From: Chromatiaceae bacterium
GTDB taxonomy: Bacteria; Pseudomonadota; Gammaproteobacteria; Chromatiales; Chromatiaceae
Direction: 5' to 3'
Length of the DNA: 64,000 nt
Assembly (NCBI GenBank): GCA_024235215.1
Contig: JACKMU010000008.1
Coordinates: 254,385-318,384 of the forward strand
The position numbers and the translations under genes were made by a program. The notes below the pieces were generated by a model, which was not told where the DNA came from, made no database searches, and saw only the letters and a program-made list of their open reading frames with translations. Shown here in pieces: positions 34,203-42,854 of this stretch (position 1 is its first letter; each line of letters starts with the position of its first letter).

Positions 34203-35519
34203 ATGACGGAAGTAATCGCAACCAATCAGACCATTCTGGTGGTTGGTGGTGGGATCAGCGGACTGACCGCTGCCCTTGAGGCCGCCGAGACCGGGAAACA
34301 GGTCGTGCTGGTGGAGAAGCGCCCCTTTGTTGGGGGGCGGGTTACCCAGTTGTACAAATATTTCCCCAAACTCTGCTTTCCCACCTGCGGTCTGGAGATC
34401 AACCAGCGACGCGCCAAGATGAATCCCAACCTCAAGATAATCACCATGGCCGAGGTGACCGATATCCAAGGCAGTGCCGGCGATTACACCGCAACCATCA
34501 AGATCTCCCCGCGCTATATCAACGACAACTGCACCGCCTGTGGCGACTGCGGTAACGCGGTCGAGAGTGAGTTCGACAACGAGTTCAACTATGGCCTGGG
34601 AAGCATGAACCGGCGCAAGGGCGCCTACCTGCCGCACAGCATGGCACATCCGCTGCAGTACGTCATCGACCCGCGCATCATCGGTACCGCAGACGCCGAA
34701 AAAGCCAAGGCAGCCTGCAAAGCCAACGCCATCGACCTGGAGATGCAGGAGGAGACTGTCACATTCAAGGCCGGCGCAGTAGTTTGGGCTACCGGCTGGC
34801 GCCCTTATGACGCCAACAAGATTCAGCCGTACGGCTATGACCGTTTCGCCAATGTGATCACCAACGTCGAGTTTGAGCGGATGGCAGATCCGAAGGGGCC
34901 GACCGGCGGCAGACTGGTGCGCCCGGCAGACGGTAAAGAGGCGAAGAACATCGCGTTCATCCAGTGCGCCGGTTCACGTGACCACAATCACCTCCTGCAC
35001 TGCTCGCGCATCTGCTGTATGGCGACGCTGAAGCAGACCCACTTCGTGCAACAGGCCTGGGGCGATGAGGGTAAATCGACCATTTATTACATCGATATTC
35101 GCGCCATTGACCGGTTCGAGGATTTTTACCAGAAAGTGAAGGCGAACCCCAACGTCACCTTCATCAAATCAAAAGTCGCCTCCATCACTGAAAATCGGAC
35201 TAACGGCAACCCGGTACTACATGGAGTGGACGTCGAGAGCTATGACCGCGACGGCAAGGGATACCTGCGCTATGCGACGGAACACGACCTGGTGGTACTG
35301 GCAGTTGGAATGGAGCCAAGCATCGACAAGCAGAGTTTTCCGGTGGATATTCAGATCAACGAAGAGGGCTTTATCGAGCCCGCACGTAAAGACGGCGGAG
35401 TATTCGCAGCAGGCTGTGCATCCGACGCACTGGACGTGAACCGGGCAGTGCAGCAGGCAACAGGTGCCGCACTGCGTGCTATCCAGGTTGTCAACCGCGT
35501 TGCCGGAACGGAGGGCTAA
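34203..35519 (+). CDS. qmoA: Quinone-interacting membrane-bound oxidoreductase subunit A (QmoA, HdrA-like)
   Basis: A 438-residue flavoprotein related to HdrA. The N-terminal FAD motif is TILVVGGGISGLTAALEAAE; FVGGRVTQLYKYFPKLCFPTCGLEINQRR and a CTACGDCG cysteine block are QmoA-like, as is a second FAD region (HDLVVLAVGMEP ... GGVFAAGCASDALDV) near the end. QmoA is a cytoplasmic flavin/Fe-S subunit that relays electrons between APS reductase and quinone or Hdr-type partners. RBS GGAGG at 34191; an upstream ATG in the same frame is rejected. It starts the four-gene operon. Confidence 0.9.
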   Translation: MTEVIATNQTILVVGGGISGLTAALEAAETGKQVVLVEKRPFVGGRVTQLYKYFPKLCFPTCGLEINQRRAKMNPNLKIITMAEVTDIQGSAGDYTATIKISPRYINDNCTACGDCGNAVESEFDNEFNYGLGSMNRRKGAYLPHSMAHPLQYVIDPRIIGTADAEKAKAACKANAIDLEMQEETVTFKAGAVVWATGWRPYDANKIQPYGYDRFANVITNVEFERMADPKGPTGGRLVRPADGKEAKNIAFIQCAGSRDHNHLLHCSRICCMATLKQTHFVQQAWGDEGKSTIYYIDIRAIDRFEDFYQKVKANPNVTFIKSKVASITENRTNGNPVLHGVDVESYDRDGKGYLRYATEHDLVVLAVGMEPSIDKQSFPVDIQINEEGFIEPARKDGGVFAAGCASDALDVNRAVQQATGAALRAIQVVNRVAGTEG

Positions 35520-35523
35520 TACA

Positions 35524-37770
35524 GTGGCAGAAGAGAAAAAATTTGCCGGTTACATCTGCACCGGTTGCGGCATCGGCGAACGCCTGGATACCGCGCAACT
35601 GGAGACCATCGCCAAACGGGACGGCAAGATGCAGTCGTGCAAACAACATGAACTGCTGTGCAGCGCCACCGGCGTACAACTGATCCGCGATGACATCGAA
35701 GCGGGTGCCACCCATATCATGATCGCGGCATGCTCCCGCCGGGCCAAAGTCGAAGCGTTCAATTTCCGCAATGTGGCGGTCTCGCGTGCCAACCTGAGAG
35801 AGGGGGTAATCTGGGTACGCCCGGATAGTGCGGATAACCAGGAAACCACTCAGGATATGGCGAACGACTACCTGCGCATGGCCTGTGCCGAAGTCAGATT
35901 CATGACCCAGCCGTCACCCTCGGGTGAGCAGGACCTGAACAAAGGGATCCTGGTCGTAGGTGGTGGGTTCACCGGCCTGACCGCAGCGTTGGAGATCGCC
36001 GCCGCCGGCTATTCGGTGCACATCGTCGAGAAGCGCGGCACGTTGGGGGGTCACGCCGCCAACTACTATAAATCGATACCCAGCCGCTCACCCTATACCG
36101 ATCCGCAGGATACCGGCGTTGAGCAGTTGATTGCCGATGTCATGGCCGACGACCGCATTACCGTGCATCTGAACAGCACGATCACCAAAACACAGGGCGC
36201 CCCTGGACGTTTCAACGTAGAGATCGCTACCGAGTCGGGCAGCAGCAGCCAGGAGACCTTCGGCGCCATCGTACAGGCGACCGGCTTCAATCTCTATGAT
36301 CCCGGCGTGCTGGCACGGTACAACTATGCCAACAGCCCGGATATCATCACCAATGAAGAGCTTGAGAAACTGGCGCTGGATGCCAGCGGGGGACCGATCA
36401 AACGCCCCTCCGATGGCAAGGTGGTGCAATCGGTTGCTTTCCTGCAGAACGTCGGCCAGAACTCTACCGCGAAGGACGAGCTCCCCTACCACTCAGGTAT
36501 CGGCGACCTGGTTGCAATCAAACAGGCGATGTACTTCAAGGAGCTGAACGGCAACTGCGACACGACAGTACTGTTCGACAATCTACGTACCCCCGGCGCC
36601 GCGGGTGAGGATTTCTATCGCGCCGGTCAGGAGAAGATGATCACCTTCTCCAAGGGACGGGTGACCGAGGTGGTACCTGGCAGTGCGCTGCAGGTGAAGT
36701 TCAAAGACCTGATCCTCAACGACGACGCCACGATAAACTGCGACCTGGTCGTGTTGGACGTCGGCATGATGCCCAACACCGGACCCGACCCGTATGCACA
36801 GCTGGCAGTCGAAGAGGCGGAGGATGAGACGGAACGGGAGAAGGCCCGGGCCCTGCTGGCCAACGCACCGCCATCGATTCTCAATCTGGATTATCGGCAG
36901 GGCACCGATCTGCCGCATCTGAAATACGGCTTTACCGACTCCCACTTCATCTGTTTTCCGTATGAGACAAGGCGTACCGGTATCTACGCCGCTGGACCAC
37001 AACGCCGTCCGATGGATATGCGCCAGGCTGCCGATGATGCTGCCGGCGCCGCAATGAAGGCGATTCAAGCAGCGGAGAACGCCGGTCGGGGTATGGCCGC
37101 GCACCCCCGCTCCGGGGACCTCTCCTTCCCGCGCTTCCGCAAGGAGGGATGCACCCAATGCAAACGCTGCACTGTGGAATGTCCATTCGGCGCCATCAAC
37201 GAAGATGAAAAGCGTTATCCGCTGTTCAACGAATCGCGCTGCCGCCGCTGCGGAACCTGTATGGGTGCCTGTCCGGTGCGCGTCATCTCGTTCGAAAATT
37301 ACTCGATCGACACCGTGGGACAACAGATCAAGAATGTGGAGGTACCGGAAGAGTTTGAAGAGAAGCCACGCATTCTGGTACTGGCTTGCGAAAACGACGC
37401 CTATCCAGCACTCGATCAGGCCGGTATGAGCGGCATCGAGCTCAATCCCTGGGCGCGGGTGATCCCGGTGCGCTGCCTGGGTTCGGTCAGCCTCTCCTGG
37501 GTCACCGACTCCCTCAACAGCGGCTATGACGGCATCGTGCTGCTTGGCTGCTCCAAGGGTGAGGATTATCAATGTCACTTCGTGCGCGGCTCGGCGATGG
37601 CCCATGAGCGGATGAGCAAGGTGGGCGACACGCTCAAGACCCTCAATCTGGAGCCGGAGCGGGTACGTGTCTACGAGGTGGCGATCACGGATATCGAACG
37701 CGCACCCAAGCTGATCAACGATATGGCTGAAACCGTCAAGCAGATCGGTTTGAGCCCGTTCAAATTCTAG
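35524..37770 (+). CDS. qmoB: QmoB-like HdrA/MvhD fusion flavoprotein
   Basis: A 748-residue protein. The N-terminus (GYICTGCGIGERLDTAQLETI ... SCKQHELLCSATG) is a cysteine-containing HdrA-type domain; a FAD domain follows from about residue 140 (GILVVGGGFTGLTAALEIAA); two 4Fe-4S motifs CTQCKRCTVECPF and CRRCGTCMGACPV lie near residues 540-590; the C-terminus (about 615-740) is an MvhD-like domain with RILVLACENDAYPALDQAG and VLLGCSKGEDYQCHF. This is QmoB of the APS-reductase electron path. The GTG at 35524 follows GGAGGG and is 5 bases after qmoA, so an upstream ATG within qmoA is rejected. Confidence 0.9.
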   Translation: MAEEKKFAGYICTGCGIGERLDTAQLETIAKRDGKMQSCKQHELLCSATGVQLIRDDIEAGATHIMIAACSRRAKVEAFNFRNVAVSRANLREGVIWVRPDSADNQETTQDMANDYLRMACAEVRFMTQPSPSGEQDLNKGILVVGGGFTGLTAALEIAAAGYSVHIVEKRGTLGGHAANYYKSIPSRSPYTDPQDTGVEQLIADVMADDRITVHLNSTITKTQGAPGRFNVEIATESGSSSQETFGAIVQATGFNLYDPGVLARYNYANSPDIITNEELEKLALDASGGPIKRPSDGKVVQSVAFLQNVGQNSTAKDELPYHSGIGDLVAIKQAMYFKELNGNCDTTVLFDNLRTPGAAGEDFYRAGQEKMITFSKGRVTEVVPGSALQVKFKDLILNDDATINCDLVVLDVGMMPNTGPDPYAQLAVEEAEDETEREKARALLANAPPSILNLDYRQGTDLPHLKYGFTDSHFICFPYETRRTGIYAAGPQRRPMDMRQAADDAAGAAMKAIQAAENAGRGMAAHPRSGDLSFPRFRKEGCTQCKRCTVECPFGAINEDEKRYPLFNESRCRRCGTCMGACPVRVISFENYSIDTVGQQIKNVEVPEEFEEKPRILVLACENDAYPALDQAGMSGIELNPWARVIPVRCLGSVSLSWVTDSLNSGYDGIVLLGCSKGEDYQCHFVRGSAMAHERMSKVGDTLKTLNLEPERVRVYEVAITDIERAPKLINDMAETVKQIGLSPFKF

Positions 37771-37780
37771 GGGATCGACT

Positions 37781-38407
37781 ATGAGCGATTTGAATACCGC
37801 AATGATCGAGCAGTATCGCAACAACTTCCTGAAAGAGGTTGAGGCGAACGTGGAAGAGGGTGAGTGGGTCAAGATGTGTATGCAGTGCGGCGTCTGCGCT
37901 GGCTCCTGCCCGCTCGGCAACGCCTGGGAGCACCCGCCCCAGGAGATCTTCATGATGATCCGGGCCGGGAAAAGGGAACAGGTGCTCGGCTCCGAATCGA
38001 TGTGGATGTGCACCTCCTGCTACAACTGCATCGCGCGTTGCCCGCGGGGGTTGCCGATTACCCATATCATGCATGGTCTGGCACACTACGCGAAGCGTCT
38101 GGGTCTGGTGCCGAAAAATCAGCAGACCAGCAAATTCGCTCAACTGTTCTGGCAGAACCTGACCAAAAAAGGGCGCGTCAACGAGCTAAAACTCGGTATC
38201 AGCCTCTATTTCATGAATGGTTTCAGCGAGGGCGTAAAGACCGCAATGGCCAATCAGAAACTGGGCCTGAATATGCTCAAGGCGAAGCGAATGAGCATTG
38301 CCGAAGCCTGGGGTGGCCATAAGGTCAAAGATCTGTCCGGATTCCAGAAAATGCTGCAGAAGGCGCAAGAACTGGAAGATGCCCGCATCGAAAAGAGAGA
38401 GAGTTGA
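37781..38407 (+). CDS. hdrC: Soluble HdrC-like iron-sulfur subunit
   Basis: A 208-residue protein with two 4Fe-4S motifs: CMQCGVCAGSCPLG (about residues 32-46) and CTSCYNCIARCPRG (about 77-90), the HdrC layout. No membrane helix is visible, so it differs from QmoC, which fuses HdrC with a cytochrome-b-like membrane part. HdrC bridges HdrA to HdrB. It starts 11 bases after qmoB behind GGGGATC, and an FeS-HdrB gene follows, making a QmoAB-HdrCB set. Confidence 0.9.
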   Translation: MSDLNTAMIEQYRNNFLKEVEANVEEGEWVKMCMQCGVCAGSCPLGNAWEHPPQEIFMMIRAGKREQVLGSESMWMCTSCYNCIARCPRGLPITHIMHGLAHYAKRLGLVPKNQQTSKFAQLFWQNLTKKGRVNELKLGISLYFMNGFSEGVKTAMANQKLGLNMLKAKRMSIAEAWGGHKVKDLSGFQKMLQKAQELEDARIEKRES

Positions 38408-38420
38408 GGAAACACCCACT

Positions 38421-39320
38421 ATGGCCAAGAAAGAGTACTCCTTCTACCCCGGATGTTCCTCACAGACAGGAGCATCCTCCTCCAACATGCAGAAGTCCGT
38501 GGAGACCATGTGCGAAGAGCTGGATATCCAGCTCAACCCTATCCCGGACTGGAACTGCTGCTCCGCATCGATTGGCTACGCCGGCGGCGGAGAGCTGCCA
38601 CGGCTGGTTCTTTCGGCGCGCAACATCGCACTGTCGGAGCAGCACAATGCAGGCCAGGATATCGTCGCCACCTGTGCCGCCTGCTGGCTCTCGACGCGGG
38701 AGTCAAAAGAGCGCCTGGCAGCAGATGCCAATCTGTTGGCCGAAGCAAATAAGGCGCTGGCCGAAGCTGGCCTGAAACTGAAAAACGAGACTCCGGTCCG
38801 GCACATGGTCGAGGTGCTGATCGAGGATATCGGCTACGAAGCCATAGGCAACAAGGTGGTTCGCCCGTTGGAAGGAATCAAGATCGCCGGCTATGTCGGC
38901 TGTCAGACCAACCGTCCATTCGGCATTGCCGGAGAATCGTTCGAAAATCCGATGTATCTGGACAAGCTGGTGGAGACCCTGGGCGCCGATCCGATCAAAG
39001 GGTACGACAAGAAGGTGCAATGCTGCGGTGGCGCGCTCGCTTTTTCCGAGCCAGAGAAGTCACAGAACATGATCAAAGGGATTATCGAGTCGGCCTACGA
39101 CAATGCCGCCGATTTGATCGTTACCCCCTGCCCGGTGTGTCAGATGAACGTGGAGGTCTACCAGGACCAGATCAATGCACGCAACGGTACCAACTTCAGC
39201 ATGCCTGTGGTTTACTACAGTCAGCTGATGGATGTGGCTTTTGGCCGCTCTGCCAAGGATGCCGCGCTCGATCAGCAGGTAATCAAGGCCAAACCGCTGG
39301 AAGAGATCGCCAAAAAGTAG
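38421..39320 (+). CDS. hdrB: HdrB-like CCG-domain iron-sulfur subunit
   Basis: A 299-residue protein with two cysteine-rich CCG domains. The first has YPGCSSQTGAS, DWNCCSASIGYAGG and TCAACW; the second has VGCQTNRPFG, QCCGGALAF and TPCPVCQMN. In HdrB these bind unusual noncubane 4Fe-4S clusters where heterodisulfide or a partner thiol is reduced. It starts 13 bases after hdrC and ends just before a strong terminator. The likely partner here is a sulfur-carrier or other disulfide, not the methanogen CoM-S-S-CoB. Confidence 0.9.
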   Translation: MAKKEYSFYPGCSSQTGASSSNMQKSVETMCEELDIQLNPIPDWNCCSASIGYAGGGELPRLVLSARNIALSEQHNAGQDIVATCAACWLSTRESKERLAADANLLAEANKALAEAGLKLKNETPVRHMVEVLIEDIGYEAIGNKVVRPLEGIKIAGYVGCQTNRPFGIAGESFENPMYLDKLVETLGADPIKGYDKKVQCCGGALAFSEPEKSQNMIKGIIESAYDNAADLIVTPCPVCQMNVEVYQDQINARNGTNFSMPVVYYSQLMDVAFGRSAKDAALDQQVIKAKPLEEIAKK

Positions 39321-39343
39321 CGCATGCTGCAGATCGTTTGACG

Positions 39344-39372
39344 AGGCCCTCTTCGGAGGGCTTTTTCTTTTC
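39344..39372 (+). terminator. Intrinsic terminator of the qmoAB-hdrCB operon
   Basis: Stem GCCCTC/GAGGGC with a TTCG tetraloop (39346-39361) followed by TTTTTCTTTT. It lies 25 bases after the hdrB stop and closes the operon. Confidence 0.9.
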
Positions 39373-39399
39373 CTCACCAGAACGGGAAGTACGGCAAGC

Positions 39400-40392
39400 G
39401 TGAACATACTGGCAGGTGACATCGGTGGCACCAAAACGCGCGTCGCGTTGTTGATCGGCCAAAACGACAAACTGGAGACGGTGCGGGAGGAGACCTACCC
39501 GAGCCGTGACTACGCCTCGCTCCATGCGATACTCCACGACTTTCTCACAGCGCCGGGTGAACCGCCCCAGGCAGCGGGTTTTGCGCTAGCCGGACCGGTC
39601 CAGGGTCGACGCTGCAGGGTCACCAACCTTCCCTGGATGATAGACGCAAACGAGCTGGAGCAGCGCTTCGCCATCCCCCGGGTCACTCTGCTGAACGATC
39701 TGGAAGCCACTGCCTGGGGAGTCGACGCCCTCGGCGCAGAAGATCTGCTGACACTGACCCCGGGAACGCCGGGGGCAAGTGGAAACCGCGCGGTTATCGC
39801 CGCCGGTACCGGCCTGGGGCAAGCCGGTCTGTTCTGGAATGGAGAGCGCCACATCCCTTTTGCCAGTGAGGGGGGGCATTGCGACTTCGCGCCGCGGAGC
39901 GAACTCGAAATCGCACTGCTGCACCACCTACAGCCCGAGTTCGGCCAGGTCAGCTGGGAGCGCCTGGTCTCCGGTCCCGGTATCGTGCGGATATACCATT
40001 TTCTGTGCGAATACCGGAATTCGCCCCCATCCGAGGCGCTTGCATGCGAACTCTCCTCGAGGGATCCGGCTGCGGTGATAGCGGAAAAGGCTGGACAGCA
40101 GGCAGATGCGATCTGCGTCGAAACCATGGCGCTGTTCACCCGCCTCTATGGCGCCGAAGCGGGTAATCATGCATTGAAAATGATGGCCACCGGAGGAGTC
40201 TACATCGGCGGCGGTATTGCACCAAAGATACTCCCCTGGCTGCAGACGCAAACGTTCCTCGAAGCTTTTCGCAGTAAAGGGCAGATGCGGGAACTGCTGG
40301 AGGGTATAGCGGTCAGGGTGATTCTCAACGACCGCGCCGCACTCTGGGGATCTGCCCGCTGCCTCCTCTCCAGAAGCAGTCCAGACAGCTGA
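39400..40392 (+). CDS. glk: Glucokinase
   Basis: A 330-residue kinase of the bacterial Glk type: phosphate loop LAGDIGGTKTRVALL near the start, FALAGPVQGRRCRVTNLPW, LLNDLEATAWGV, AAGTGLGQAGLFW and the glucose-binding SEGGHCDF. It phosphorylates glucose with ATP and would feed glucose released by, for example, glycogen debranching into glycolysis; glgP lies about 18 kb upstream. The start is a GTG 28 bases after the Qmo-operon terminator, with a GGGAAG site upstream, so it probably has its own promoter downstream of the hairpin. Confidence 0.93.
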   Translation: MNILAGDIGGTKTRVALLIGQNDKLETVREETYPSRDYASLHAILHDFLTAPGEPPQAAGFALAGPVQGRRCRVTNLPWMIDANELEQRFAIPRVTLLNDLEATAWGVDALGAEDLLTLTPGTPGASGNRAVIAAGTGLGQAGLFWNGERHIPFASEGGHCDFAPRSELEIALLHHLQPEFGQVSWERLVSGPGIVRIYHFLCEYRNSPPSEALACELSSRDPAAVIAEKAGQQADAICVETMALFTRLYGAEAGNHALKMMATGGVYIGGGIAPKILPWLQTQTFLEAFRSKGQMRELLEGIAVRVILNDRAALWGSARCLLSRSSPDS

Positions 40393-40617
40393 TCCCCTTC
40401 CTCCAGCGGTGCCTTGGCCCCGCCGGCCCGCCGGGTCTTTTCACCATTATCTGCTCGGACAGCGCCCAGAACTTCGCATTCGAGCCGCCCGGGGCACCGC
40501 CAGATCGTCTCGCTGTCCCAGTGCAGCGCGGCAGATCGGGTTGTCGTTCTCCGCGCAGATTCAGTTACACTCTATATGAGCTACTTTCTGCTCGAAACAT
40601 CTTTCCCGGAGTCAATA

Positions 40618-41175
40618 ATGCTAACGAAAAACAATACCGACACCCTGCGGCTGCGCTCACTTCTCTTCTCAATGCTAGTGATCGCTTCATCTTCAAGCGC
40701 TGCGGAGTTTGAGGTCGGAGAGCCTTGGAAGACAATCGAGGGTTGGCAGATCAGGGTCGACCGCTCCCTGGACAACAGTTGCTTTCTCATCCGGCGGTAC
40801 CCGGACAACTCGCTCCTCCAGCTTGGATACAACAAACCCAGCCAGAGCATGTACATCATGGTGGGCAGCCCGAGCTGGCAATCTTTGGAGGCTGGTGAAA
40901 AACAGCCGATCACACTGCGTTTCGGTCACGCTGAGCCGAGAGTAATCCAAGCCAACAGGGTTGAACAATACGGAGTACCGGTGTTGGTCGCGGGTCTCGG
41001 TCCTTATGAGAAACTCGGCGATTTCATGAATGAATTTATGCTCAAACATTCGTTAAGAGTCGAATACCCGAATGCAGCAGCGCTACGCCTGAGTCTGAAA
41101 AGCTCCTTCAAAGGGGTAGCGGTGCTTAAGGATTGCCAGAAAAGATTCGACAAGATGGAACCTGAAAAGGACTGA
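40618..41175 (+). CDS. Exported hypothetical protein (185 aa)
   Basis: A 185-residue protein with a signal-peptide-like N-terminus (MLTKNNTDTLRLRSLLFSML, cleavage expected after about residue 27, SSSSAAE). The mature part starts EFEVGEPWKTIEGWQIRVD and contains VGSPSWQSLEAGEKQP. It has two cysteines that may form a disulfide. I do not recognise the family. The ATG at 40618 is preceded by CCCGGAGTCAATA, and more upstream codons in the frame look non-coding. Confidence 0.65.
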   Translation: MLTKNNTDTLRLRSLLFSMLVIASSSSAAEFEVGEPWKTIEGWQIRVDRSLDNSCFLIRRYPDNSLLQLGYNKPSQSMYIMVGSPSWQSLEAGEKQPITLRFGHAEPRVIQANRVEQYGVPVLVAGLGPYEKLGDFMNEFMLKHSLRVEYPNAAALRLSLKSSFKGVAVLKDCQKRFDKMEPEKD

Positions 41176-41241
41176 AACAGGGAGGAGTAAGAGACGCAGC
41201 AGTCTGCCAGGTTGGCCCTAGTCTCTGCTCCGCCTTGGAGC

Positions 41242-41553
41242 CTATAGGATTTTGGGGGATCGTAGCGAGGGAGTAGGAGAATGAAGGACATAACCGGTCG
41301 GTAGCATGTGGATCCACAGGGATACTGTGCCGACTGACCAGCGACCGGTGAACAGTCCGTACACTCCCTCAATCAGACTCATTCCCAAATAGTGCCCGCC
41401 CGAATGCGCGGAGGTTGCCGGTCGGTTGTGGCATGCCGGCTTCAGCCGCTCCAACTCCCTGCGTTCATCCACCTTCGCCACCCCACCGGCGTGTAGCGAA
41501 AAACCGGCTAGCTTGCCAACCGGATCACCAAACGAATCACTACTGGCCGGCAA
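41242..41553 (-). pseudogene. Possible IS91-like transposase remnant
   Basis: On the minus strand a stretch reading KLAGFSLHAGGVAKVDERRE resembles the GFSLHAG block of IS91-type (Y2) transposases. What follows does not match and no start or catalytic residues are present. Nearby plus-strand DNA (41327-41350) resembles part of the 49.8-kb repeat element. Weak call. Confidence 0.25.
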
Positions 41554-41620
41554 GGTCCGCGAGGTGGATACCTTGCAGTCTTGCTGTCAGTAATTCCGAA
41601 TCTGATCTGCGCAGCATGCT

Positions 41621-41923
41621 TCACCTCTTCGGCATCAACCATTCCCGTGCCGCATCGGTTACGGCCGAAATGGCCGGATGTAAAACACGACGCTCCACCG
41701 AAATCGCATAAAACTCTTTCTTCACCCCTTGGGTACGGCCCACCTCAACAACTCCGTACTGTTTTTTACCTCTTCAGCAATCGGTGTCGGGGTCATGAAC
41801 ACTCCCCCCCAGCCTGACCAAAAACTTTCATCAAAGCACTGTTATCAAACTCACCGATTATGGCCGGTTTCACATTAATCGCCTCAAACCAGGCCAGCCA
41901 TTGACCGTACACCCGTGACATAG
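41621..41923 (-). pseudogene. nhaR: nhaR (LysR family) C-terminal remnant with two frameshifts
   Basis: Reading the minus strand with two frame corrections gives a protein tail: YGQWLAWFEAINVKPAIIGEF, DNSALMKVFGQAG, then after a G-run shift VFMTPTPIAEEVKNSTELLR, and after a second shift VKKEFYAISVERRVLHPAIS and a normal stop at 41621. This matches the effector-binding end of NhaR, the LysR-type activator of Na+/H+ antiporter genes. The 5' part is missing where the RAYT element begins at 41924. Both indels and the lost start mean it is not functional. The identification rests on remembered motifs. Confidence 0.7.
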
Positions 41924-42847
41924 GGGTCAGGTCTTTGTGTTTTGGAACGCTCTTTGTTAATCTCGACAGAAAATTTCGGGAGTGATAGAAGGCAATGGCT
42001 CGGCCCTTACGGTTGGAATTTTCAGGCGCAATTTACCATATAACTTCCCGAGGAAATCGCCGGGAAGATATCTTCGAGAATGATACTGACAGGACAAGAT
42101 TCCTGACACTGCTTAATGATGTGTGCAATACCCATAACTGGGTGTGCCATGCGTATTGCCTGATGGGCAACCATTACCATTTGCTGATTGAAACACCCGA
42201 CGCTAATCTGTCGAAAGGAATGCGCCAACTCAATGGCGTCTACACACAAACATTCAACCGCGTACACGGGCGGGTCGGGCACATTTTCCAGGGCCGCTTT
42301 AAAGCCATCCTGGTAGAGAAAGAGAGTTACCTGCTGGAACTATCCCGGTATATTGTGCTGAATCCCGTGCGTGCCGGTATGGTACGTTCTGCGGCAGACT
42401 GGGCATGGAGCAGCTATCGGGCAACAGTAGGCCGGAGTAATGGACCGGATTGCCTGCATACCGAATGGATACTGGCAGCTTTTGGAAAAAGAAAGTCTCT
42501 GGCCAGGGAAAAGTTCAGAAGATTCGTTTCAGAGGGCAAAGGGCAGCCTTCACCCTGGAAATTATTGCGCAACCAAGTCTATCTGGGTGGTGAGAATTTT
42601 GTGCAGAAGATGCAGTCGATGATTGCCGGGGACAGGGAACTGGGTGAAGTGCCGGCAGCACACAGGCGGCCGATGCCGAAAACACTGGACTATTATTACG
42701 CTGCTTCAAATCAGGACCGGAATTCAGCAATTGCACTGGCCTACCGAAGTGGCGGCTATACCCTGAGGGAGATCGGAGATCACTTCGGATTACATTATTC
42801 GACTGTAAGCGGAATTATCAAGAATCATAATTTGAAGACCTGACCCC
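41924..42847 (+). mobile_element. RAYT transposon with 13-bp inverted ends
   Basis: GGGGTCAGGTCTT at 41924-41936 is the exact reverse complement of AAGACCTGACCCC at 42835-42847, and the only gene inside is a Y1/REP-type transposase. The left end abuts the truncated nhaR; the right end lies 7 bases before the stop codon of the next gene. The same AGACCTGACCCC end recurs at four other places in the window. Confidence 0.8.
41995..42843 (+). CDS. REP-associated tyrosine transposase (RAYT, IS200-like Y1)
   Basis: A 282-residue transposase. The start MARPLRLEFSGAIYHITSRGN, HUH motif GNHYHLLIE and the tyrosine region LSRYIVLNPVRAGMV (near residue 119) are those of the Y1_Tnp/TnpA_REP family. The C-terminus adds a DnaA-like or HTH segment (GYTLREIGDHFGLHYSTVSG). 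RAYTs cut single-stranded REP-type hairpins and spread them. No frameshift or stop is seen, so it may be active. It reaches to within four bases of the right inverted end. A decayed copy is at 56.9-57.6 kb and a smaller piece at 62.8 kb. Confidence 0.93.
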   Translation: MARPLRLEFSGAIYHITSRGNRREDIFENDTDRTRFLTLLNDVCNTHNWVCHAYCLMGNHYHLLIETPDANLSKGMRQLNGVYTQTFNRVHGRVGHIFQGRFKAILVEKESYLLELSRYIVLNPVRAGMVRSAADWAWSSYRATVGRSNGPDCLHTEWILAAFGKRKSLAREKFRRFVSEGKGQPSPWKLLRNQVYLGGENFVQKMQSMIAGDRELGEVPAAHRRPMPKTLDYYYAASNQDRNSAIALAYRSGGYTLREIGDHFGLHYSTVSGIIKNHNLKT

Positions 42848-42854
42848 ATTTACT

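Noticed and set aside
36583..38013. 476-codon antisense frame over qmoB and hdrC
   Set aside because: A GC-skew shadow of the flavoprotein gene; no domain pattern and it would overlap two clear genes.
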